This document shows positions 55,284 through 64,000 of a stretch of 64,000 nt of DNA, in pieces. How positions within the stretch are numbered: position 1 is the first letter of the stretch; every line of letters starts with the position of its first letter. The translations under genes and the position numbers were made by a program. Source of the DNA: Haematobia irritans (lineage: Eukaryota > Arthropoda > Insecta > Diptera > Muscidae). The stretch lies in contig NC_134400.1 in the NCBI RefSeq assembly GCF_050003625.1, positions 45,428,096 to 45,492,095 of the forward strand. The letters are read 5' to 3'. The notes beneath the pieces are model-generated. The model saw nothing but the letters and a program-made list of their open reading frames with translations, did not search any database and had not been told where the DNA came from.

Positions 55284-56126
55284 AAAATATAGCAACATTT
55301 TTATTTTTATATTAAATTTGGTCGAGATTGCCAAAATTTGACAAATTTTTCTTTCTATAGGCAATTTTGCAAATTTGTATTTCTGTAGGAAATTTTGTCA
55401 AAATTTATTGCCAAATGGTCATTAATATTCAACAACGACCTCTATTGAGATTTGCGTGGAATGTAAGGCGACATCTAGTTGTACACATCTTTGGTTACAG
55501 TTTAATTAAAGTGGTTGGTAACTCTATTGTAGACAATTACCATTCCGAATCATTTTATCCGTTATTCAATGGATAACTGTTCGGAATGAAGAATCATTCA
55601 CAAAACTAGCAAAGAGAACAACCGCGAGTACTTGTTGCGAATGTGTGGTAATTCACAATGACGATATAGACTTATAGCCGATATAACAACCAGTTGTTAT
55701 TGTGAATGCCGATGGTGCAAACATAATCAAGAAGATGTTTGTATGCTCACCGTAGGTGGCGCTATTTCTTCTGTAATATAAAAATGTTTCATTGGCTCTA
55801 ATTTTTTGTTTGTGCTCGTTTCTTTCTAAAAAAAACTATCTCGCTTCTCAAAAAAAAAAAAAAAAAAAAACAAGAATATAAAGAAACTAAAACTAAAATA
55901 CCTATTTTACTGGAAAAATTATTTTGTACAGTAATTCTCGTTCCCGAAATTTTATTTATAATTTGTAGCCCTTTGAAATAAGTCAAAATGACGAAGGATA
56001 ACGTGCATACAAAAAATAAGGATAACTTTCTAGGAAAAATGAACATTCAATGATTGTAGCAACAATGTTTTTTTGTATACTTAAATTTTCCTTTTTATTT
56101 ATCAATTTTTTTTTCTTAAATTTTAG
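55284..56126. other. Intron remnant before exon
   Basis: 55284-55405 is decayed 30-bp array. 55406-56126 is unique DNA with poly-A at 55851-55870 and a T-rich tract and TTTTAG just before the exon. Confidence 0.5.
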
Positions 56127-56238
56127 ACAACTCTACAGATCATCGAGTTTCAACTCATCTGGTCGTAGTTCCAACTGTGATACCACCGACGAAATGTACG
56201 ACTGTAGCCTGGATAATGTGCAAGATATTAATTACAAG
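56127..56238 (+). CDS. Host gene exon, 112 nt (serine-rich segment)
   Basis: The acceptor TTTCTTAAATTTTAG and donor AAG/GTAAGC bound one base plus 37 codons: QLYRSSSFNSSGRSS near the start and DEMYDCSLDNVQDINYK at the end. The first base completes the Thr codon begun at 44537-44538, so both exons are in frame. Codon use and composition are clearly more GC-rich than the flanks. RSSSF-type motifs look like kinase or 14-3-3 sites, and the acidic end could begin a coiled coil. I do not recognise the protein and do not name it. The exon ends on a codon boundary at this donor. Confidence 0.85.
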
Positions 56239-56264
56239 GTAAGCATTTTTAGAAATGAGCCAAC
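56239..56264 (+). other. Possible 26-nt exon extension (alternative donor)
   Basis: A second strong donor, CAAC/GTAAGT, lies 26 nt downstream. The frame stays open (VSIFRNEP) to it. As 26 is not a multiple of three, the next exon would have to be read in another frame or another exon used. It is a better match to the donor consensus than GTAAGC. Confidence 0.35.
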
Positions 56265-56608
56265 GTAAGTTTTTTTTAATAAATTAAAATAAAATAAATT
56301 AATATAATATAAAATAAAATAAAATTAATTTATATAATGAAATGATTAGTCAAGCTCGAGGTCTTTATGTTTTTATTTATTTATTTATTTGTCGATATTT
56401 CGCCTTAATATGTAAGGCATTTTCAAGACAACCTATCAAAATAACATAAAACAAATACGTAATAAGCCAAGCATGTTTACATTCTTTTACATTGAATTCT
56501 CTTTTTTCACTTACATTAACAATAGTACAAAAAGCACAAACAAAACTTAAAGTTTATTAATCAACCTGTTCGGTCTCCGTTTGTTTTGTCACTGACGTCT
56601 TCTATGCG

Positions 56609-56986
56609 TTATTGGACTTTGTTCATTCGTTGAACCAACAAGCGATAGTTGCTTGCACATCCCTCTATGTCTGCTTTGTGGTTCATACGTTTTGTTGTTG
56701 TTGTGTTGATGATGTGTAATGTTTCTAATGTAAGTCTCTTATTGTAATTTATCTCGTTATCTATCACTCTCACTCCTTCTAAGTCTGGCTCATGCTTTTC
56801 TCTTGCACAGTGTTCTGCTAATGCCGTTTTTTGGTTTGTATTTCTGTTTCTTAATTTTATATCTGATTTGTGTCCTGCTAATCTAGATTTTAGTTTGTTC
56901 TTTGTGGTTCCAATATAAATTTTTGGACATTGTGTTAGGCCATCGCCGTTGCATTCTATTTTGTAAATTACATTTGATTTGTCCAG
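56609..56986 (-). pseudogene. Penelope GIY-YIG endonuclease, left arm
   Basis: The mirror image of the right-arm frame, read on the minus strand. It begins with the natural upstream residues DKSNVIYKIECNGDG, so this copy is the slightly longer one. It then has CPKIYIGTTKNKLKSRLAGH and ends RLLVQRMNKVQ. There is no start codon and no reverse transcriptase, so it is a 5'-truncated relic. Confidence 0.82.
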
Positions 56987-57344
56987 TTACAAAATAGAAT
57001 GCAACGGCGATGGCCTAACACAATGTCCAAAAATTTATATTGGAACCACAAAGAACAAACTAAAATCTAGATTAGCAGGACACAAATCAGATATAAAATT
57101 AAGAAACAGAAATACAAACCAAAAAACGGCATTAGCAGAACACTGTGCAAGAGAAAAGCATGAGCCAGACTTAGAAGGAGTGAGAGTGATAGATAACGAG
57201 ATAAATTACAATAAGAGACTTACATTAGAAACATTACACATCATCAACACAACAACAACAAAACGTATGAACCACAAAGCAGACATAGAGGGATGTGCAA
57301 GCAACTATCGCTTGTTGGTTCAACGAATGAACAAAGTCCAATAA
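56979..57344 (+). pseudogene. Penelope GIY-YIG endonuclease, right arm
   Basis: The YK...CPKIYIG segment gives the GIY-YIG core; Arg31 and His35 (KSRLAGH) and Glu84 (LTLETLHI) fit the catalytic positions. Cys9 and Cys16, with His55 and His61, fit the metal-binding pattern of Penelope endonucleases. The coding part is open from 56987 to the stop at 57344. The first three codons come from the centre of the palindrome and are not native. In full elements this domain follows a reverse transcriptase, which is absent here. Confidence 0.85.
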
Positions 57345-57670
57345 CGCATAGAAGACGTCAGTGACAAAACAAACGGAGACCGAACAGGTTGATTAATAAA
57401 CTTTAAGTTTTGTTTGTGCTTTTTGTACTATTGTTAATGTAAGTGAAAAAAGAGAATTCAATGTAAAAGAATGTAAACATGCTTGGCTTATTACGTATTT
57501 GTTTTATGTTATTTTGATAGGTTGTCTTGAAAATGCCTTACATATTAAGGCGAAATATCGACAAATAAATAAATAAATAAAAACATAAAGACCTCGAGCT
57601 TGACTAATCATTTCATTATATATTGATAAAAGGTCGAATAAAAAGAAAATTAATAAATTAAAATTAATTT

Positions 57671-60144
57671 AAATTAAATTAAATTAAATTAAATTAAATT
57701 AAATTAAATTAAATTAAATTAAATTAAATTAAATTAAATTAAATTAAATTAAATTAAATTAAATTAAATTAAATTAAATTAAATTAAATTAAATTAAATT
57801 AAATTAAATTAAATTAAATTAAATTAAATTAATTAAATTAAATTAAATTAAATTAAATTAAATTAAATTAAATTAAATTAAATTAAATTAAATTAAATTA
57901 AATTAAATTAAATTAAATTAAATTAAATTAAATTAAATTAAATTAAATTAAATTAAATTAAATTAAATTAAATTAAATTAAATTAAATTAAATTAAATTA
58001 AATTAAATTAAATTAAATTAAATTAAATTAAATTAAATTAAATTAAATTAAATTAAATTAAATTAAATTAAATTAAATTAAATTAAATTAAATTAAATTA
58101 AATTAAATTAAATTAAATTAAATTAAATTAAATTAAATTAAATTAAATTAAATTAAATTAAATTAAATTAAATTAAATTAAATTAAATTAAATTAAATTA
58201 AATTAAATTAAATTAAATTAAATTAAATTAAATTAAATTAAATTAAATTAAATTAAATTAAATTAAATTAAATTAAATTAAATTAAATTAAATTAAATTA
58301 AATTAAATTAAATTAAATTAAATTAAATTAAATTAAATTAAATTAAATTAAATTAAATTAAATTAAATTAAATTAAATTAAATTAAATTAAATTAAATTA
58401 AATTAAATTAAATTAAATTAAATTAAATTAAATTAAATTAAATTAAATTAAATTAAATTAAATTAAATTAAATTAAATTAAATTAAATTAAATTAAATTA
58501 AATTAAATTAAATTAAATTAAATTAAATTAAATTAAATTAAATTAAATTAAATTAAATTAAATTAAATTAAATTAAATTAAATTAAATTAAATTAAATTA
58601 AATTAAATTAAATTAAATTAAATTAAATTAAATTAAATTAAATTAAATTAAATTAAATTAAATTAAATTAAATTAAATTAAATTAAATTAAATTAAATTA
58701 AATTAAATTAAATTAAATTAAATTAAATTAAATTAAATTAAATTAAATTAAATTAAATTAAATTAAATTAAATTAAATTAAATTAAATTAAATTAAATTA
58801 AATTAAATTAAATTAAATTAAATTAAATTAAATTAAATTAAATTAAATTAAATTAAATTAAATTAAATTAAATTAAATTAAATTAAATTAAATTAAATTA
58901 AATTAAATTAAATTAAATTAAATTAAATTAAATTAAATTAAATTAAATTAAATTAAATTAAATTAAATTAAATTAAATTAAATTAAATTAAATTAAATTA
59001 AATTAAATTAAATTAAATTAAATTAAATTAAATTAAATTAAATTAAATTAAATTAAATTAAATTAAATTAAATTAAATTAAATTAAATTAAATTAAATTA
59101 AATTAAATTAAATTAAATTAAATTAAATTAAATTAAATTAAATTAAATTAAATTAAATTAAATTAAATTAAATTAAATTAAATTAAATTAAATTAAATTA
59201 AATTAAATTAAATTAAATTAAATTAAATTAAATTAAATTAAATTAAATTAAATTAAATTAAATTAAATTAAATTAAATTAAATTAAATTAAATTAAATTA
59301 AATTAAATTAAATTAAATTAAATTAAATTAAATTAAATTAAATTAAATTAAATTAAATTAAATTAAATTAAATTAAATTAAATTAAATTAAATTAAATTA
59401 AATTAAATTAAATTAAATTAAATTAAATTAAATTAAATTAAATTAAATTAAATTAAATTAAATTAAATTAAATTAAATTAAATTAAATTAAATTAAATTA
59501 AATTAAATTAAATTAAATTAAATTAAATTAAATTAAATTAAATTAAATTAAATTAAATTAAATTAAATTAAATTAAATTAAATTAAATTAAATTAAATTA
59601 AATTAAATTAAATTAAATTAAATTAAATTAAATTAAATTAAATTAAATTAAATTAAATTAAATTAAATTAAATTAAATTAAATTAAATTAAATTAAATTA
59701 AATTAAATTAAATTAAATTAAATTAAATTAAATTAAATTAAATTAAATTAAATTAAATTAAATTAAATTAAATTAAATTAAATTAAATTAAATTAAATTA
59801 AATTAAATTAAATTAAATTAAATTAAATTAAATTAAATTAAATTAAATTAAATTAAATTAAATTAAATTAAATTAAATTAAATTAAATTAAATTAAATTA
59901 AATTAAATTAAATTAAATTAAATTAAATTAAATTAAATTAAATTAAATTAAATTAAATTAAATTAAATTAAATTAAATTAAATTAAATTAAATTATATTA
60001 TATTAAATTAAATTAAATTAAATTAAATTAAATTAAATTAAATTAAATTAAATTAAATTAAATTAAATTAAATTAAATTAAATTAAATTAAATTAAATTA
60101 AATTAAATTAAATTAAATTAAATTAAATTAAATTAAATTAAATT
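57671..60144. repeat. (AAATT)n satellite array 1
   Basis: About 2.47 kb of the pentamer AAATT, almost without error. Single-base phase slips occur at about 57828 and a short AATTATATTATATTAAA patch at about 59993. A short TTAATTTAAATTAAA lead-in precedes it. Confidence 0.97.
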
Positions 60145-60530
60145 CATCATTTTCATTTTTCATTTTTCAAATTCTTCTTTATTAATTTGATTTTTAAATA
60201 CAATTCATTTAATGAGATTTTATCACAGTAGATATTACAACAAATGAGACACTGGCTGGCAATATAAGCTATGTTATTTAAGATACATATTATTAAAGGC
60301 AAAAACAGGTTAAAGACCTTTATATGAAATTAAACCAAAGTCAAATATTGTTGAAAATTAACATGCATGCAGAAGATTATCTAATTCAATAACCTAAAAC
60401 AAACATATATTTTCAATTTGATAATTTAATAGTAAAATAAGAAATATTTTAATATACTCGCTCTACACAAGACCTTATCAAACAATAAGGGGAAGTTTCA
60501 ATTTTGGAAAAATAATTTAAATTTAGCCTT
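60145..60530. other. Unique island between satellite arrays
   Basis: About 386 bp of complex AT-rich DNA with no recognised repeat, exon or RNA gene. It separates two arrays of the same pentamer, so it is either original flanking DNA of two expansions or an insertion into one array. Confidence 0.6.
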
Positions 60531-63500
60531 AAATTAAATTAAATTAAATTAAATTAAATTAAATTAAATTAAATTAAATTAAATTAAATTAAATTAAATT
60601 AAATTAAATTAAATTAAATTAAATTAAATTAAATTAAATTAAATTAAATTAAATTAAATTAAATTAAATTAAATTAAATTAAATTAAATTAAATTAAATT
60701 AAATTAAATTAAATTAAATTAAATTAAATTAAATTAAATTAAATTAAATTAAATTAAATTAAATTAAATTAAATTAAATTAAATTAAATTAAATTAAATT
60801 AAATTAAATTAAATTAAATTAAATTAAATTAAATTAAATTAAATTAAATTAAATTAAATTAAATTAAATTAAATTAAATTAAATTAAATTAAATTAAATT
60901 AAATTAAATTAAATTAAATTAAATTAAATTAAATTAAATTAAATTAAATTAAATTAAATTAAATTAAATTAAATTAAATTAAATTAAATTAAATTAAATT
61001 AAATTAAATTAAATTAAATTAAATTAAATTAAATTAAATTAAATTAAATTAAATTAAATTAAATTAAATTAAATTAAATTAAATTAAATTAAATTAAATT
61101 AAATTAAATTAAATTAAATTAAATTAAATTAAATTAAATTAAATTAAATTAAATTAAATTAAATTAAATTAAATTAAATTAAATTAAATTAAATTAAATT
61201 AAATTAAATTAAATTAAATTAAATTAAATTAAATTAAATTAAATTAAATTAAATTAAATTAAATTAAATTAAATTAAATTAAATTAAATTAAATTAAATT
61301 AAATTAAATTAAATTAAATTAAATTAAATTAAATTAAATTAAATTAAATTAAATTAAATTAAATTAAATTAAATTAAATTAAATTAAATTAAATTAAATT
61401 AAATTAAATTAAATTAAATTAAATTAAATTAAATTAAATTAAATTAAATTAAATTAAATTAAATTAAATTAAATTAAATTAAATTAAATTAAATTAAATT
61501 AAATTAAATTAAATTAAATTAAATTAAATTAAATTAAATTAAATTAAATTAAATTAAATTAAATTAAATTAAATTAAATTAAATTAAATTAAATTAAATT
61601 AAATTAAATTAAATTAAATTAAATTAAATTAAATTAAATTAAATTAAATTAAATTAAATTAAATTAAATTAAATTAAATTAAATTAAATTAAATTAAATT
61701 AAATTAAATTAAATTAAATTAAATTAAATTAAATTAAATTAAATTAAATTAAATTAAATTAAATTAAATTAAATTAAATTAAATTAAATTAAATTAAATT
61801 AAATTAAATTAAATTAAATTAAATTAAATTAAATTAAATTAAATTAAATTAAATTAAATTAAATTAAATTAAATTAAATTAAATTAAATTAAATTAAATT
61901 AAATTAAATTAAATTAAATTAAATTAAATTAAATTAAATTAAATTAAATTAAATTAAATTAAATTAAATTAAATTAAATTAAATTAAATTAAATTAAATT
62001 AAATTAAATTAAATTAAATTAAATTAAATTAAATTAAATTAAATTAAATTAAATTAAATTAAATTAAATTAAATTAAATTAAATTAAATTAAATTAAATT
62101 AAATTAAATTAAATTAAATTAAATTAAATTAAATTAAATTAAATTAAATTAAATTAAATTAAATTAAATTAAATTAAATTAAATTAAATTAAATTAAATT
62201 AAATTAAATTAAATTAAATTAAATTAAATTAAATTAAATTAAATTAAATTAAATTAAATTAAATTAAATTAAATTAAATTAAATTAAATTAAATTAAATT
62301 AAATTAAATTAAATTAAATTAAATTAAATTAAATTAAATTAAATTAAATTAAATTAAATTAAATTAAATTAAATTAAATTAAATTAAATTAAATTAAATT
62401 AAATTAAATTAAATTAAATTAAATTAAATTAAATTAAATTAAATTAAATTAAATTAAATTAAATTAAATTAAATTAAATTAAATTAAATTAAATTAAATT
62501 AAATTAAATTAAATTAAATTAAATTAAATTAAATTAAATTAAATTAAATTAAATTAAATTAAATTAAATTAAATTAAATTAAATTAAATTAAATTAAATT
62601 AAATTAAATTAAATTAAATTAAATTAAATTAAATTAAATTAAATTAAATTAAATTAAATTAAATTAAATTAAATTAAATTAAATTAAATTAAATTAAATT
62701 AAATTAAATTAAATTAAATTAAATTAAATTAAATTAAATTAAATTAAATTAAATTAAATTAAATTAAATTAAATTAAATTAAATTAAATTAAATTAAATT
62801 AAATTAATTAAATTAAATTAAATTAAATTAAATTTAAATTAAATTAAATTAATTAAATTAAATTAAATTAAATTAAATTAAATTAAATTAAATTAAATTA
62901 AATTAAATTAAATTAAATTAAATTAAATTAAATTAAATTAAATTAAATTAAATTAAATTAAATTAAATTAAATTAAATTAAATTAAATTAAATTAAATTA
63001 AATTAAATTAAATTAAATTAAATTAAATTAAATTAAATTAAATTAAATTAAATTAAATTAAATTAAATTAAATTAAATTAAATTAAATTAAATTAAATTA
63101 AATTAAATTAAATTAAATTAAATTAAATTAAATTAAATTAAATTAAATTAAATTAAATTAAATTAAATTAAATTAAATTAAATTAAATTAAATTAAATTA
63201 AATTAAATTAAATTAAATTAAATTAAATTAAATTAAATTAAATTAAATTAAATTAAATTAAATTAAATTAAATTAAATTAAATTAAATTAAATTAAATTA
63301 AATTAAATTAAATTAAATTAAATTAAATTAAATTAAATTAAATTAAATTAAATTAAATTAAATTAAATTAAATTAAATTAAATTAAATTAAATTAAATTA
63401 AATTAAATTAAATTAAATTAAATTAAATTAAATTAAATTAAATTAAATTAAATTAAATTAAATTAAATTAAATTAAATTAAATTAAATTAAATTAAATTA

Positions 63501-64000
63501 AATTAAATTAAATTAAATTAAATTAAATTAAATTAAATTAAATTAAATTAAATTAAATTAAATTAAATTAAATTAAATTAAATTAAATTAAATTAAATTA
63601 AATTAAATTAAATTAAATTAAATTAAATTAAATTAAATTAAATTAAATTAAATTAAATTAAATTAAATTAAATTAAATTAAATTAAATTAAATTAAATTA
63701 AATTAAATTAAATTAAATTAAATTAAATTAAATTAAATTAAATTAAATTAAATTAAATTAAATTAAATTAAATTAAATTAAATTAAATTAAATTAAATTA
63801 AATTAAATTAAATTAAATTAAATTAAATTAAATTAAATTAAATTAAATTAAATTAAATTAAATTAAATTAAATTAAATTAAATTAAATTAAATTAAATTA
63901 AATTAAATTAAATTAAATTAAATTAAATTAAATTAAATTAAATTAAATTAAATTAAATTAAATTAAATTAAATTAAATTAAATTAAATTAAATTAAATTA
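60531..64000. repeat. (AAATT)n satellite array 2 (open-ended)
   Basis: At least 3.47 kb of AAATT reaching the window edge. A cluster of phase changes occurs at 62804-62852 (AATTAATTAAA, AAATTTAAATT, AATTAATTAAA) and otherwise it is uniform. The true length in the genome is unknown; the assembly may collapse it or place it arbitrarily. Confidence 0.97.

Larger units (their letters stand above)
44539..56126 (+). other. 11.6 kb intron filled with nested elements
   Basis: Lies between two exons whose phases fit. Nearly all of it is accounted for by inserted elements: the F2 nest (44695-51205), LINE-2 with its MITE, 30-bp arrays and tail insertions. Little ancestral intron remains apart from about 44539-44690 and 55406-56126. 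Confidence 0.7.
56331..57622. mobile_element. Palindrome of two Penelope-like element fragments
   Basis: Arms 56331-56966 and 56987-57622 are each 636 bp and mirror images. Every segment I compared matched exactly, and the coordinates pair with a constant sum, so there are no net indels. The 20-bp centre continues the reading frame of the left (minus-strand) arm. Each arm is a 5'-truncated Penelope-like element holding only the GIY-YIG endonuclease and the 3' end (GTTGTCTTGAAAATGCC, then AAATAAATAAATAAA). Confidence 0.9.

Overview
The window reads as a stretch of a large, repeat-filled fly genome, most likely a calyptrate (house-fly or stable-fly type) dipteran. The signs are an AT-rich base composition, intron signals of insect type, tRNA-derived SINEs, non-LTR retrotransposons, mariner, hAT and Penelope elements, and several dense families of short-ended elements that begin ACAAGTA and end GGGTATAAAAA. 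It is not prokaryotic. I see no operons, no complete host protein-coding gene, no CRISPR array and no intact tRNA or rRNA gene.

The host gene is visible only as two short exons on the + strand, 44500-44538 and 56127-56238. They join in frame across an 11.6 kb intron and encode a serine-rich segment that I could not name. The window is therefore mostly intron. A promoter or 5'-UTR-like block near 11.08-11.42 kb could be a first non-coding exon of this or another gene, but that is weak.

Layout. 0-3 kb: a 30-bp repeat array split by a 2.1 kb TA-flanked foldback element. 3-4.4 kb: a family-1 (F1) element. 4.4-8.9 kb: plain intron and a 3 kb TTTTA/TTTAA-rich tract with a possible piggyBac-type end. 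8.93-10.9 kb: a hAT element with a perfect 8-bp target duplication and a dead transposase. 10.9-12.9 kb: plain sequence with the promoter-like block. 12.9-16.4 kb: SINE, F1 element and a decayed LINE with an RNase H domain. 16.4-25.6 kb: four DD41D mariner deletion derivatives, a dead DD37E element, 228-bp MITEs, an assembly gap and an (AT)n block. 25.9-43.5 kb: foldback elements, family-2 and family-3 elements (F2, F3) and SINEs, many nested. 44.7-51.2 kb: a multi-level nest of insertions. 51.7-54.9 kb: a second LINE with a 2A-like motif, endonuclease and partial RT, split by a MITE that carries tRNA-like units. 56.3-57.6 kb: a 1.29 kb near-perfect palindrome made of two Penelope GIY-YIG fragments. 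57.7 kb to the end: about 6 kb of the pentamer AAATT in two arrays that run off the window.

The most notable structure is a 153-bp (51-codon) tandem unit. It is repeated at exactly 153 bp in three otherwise different element families and can be aligned between them without gaps. Other strong signals are a SINE and a LINE sharing the same 3' tail (a likely mobilisation pair), and TA-targeting elements that carry a divergent pair of tRNA-like units. The nests also give a readable order of insertion events. Boundaries were placed by eye; ends given without a target duplication may be off by tens of bases.
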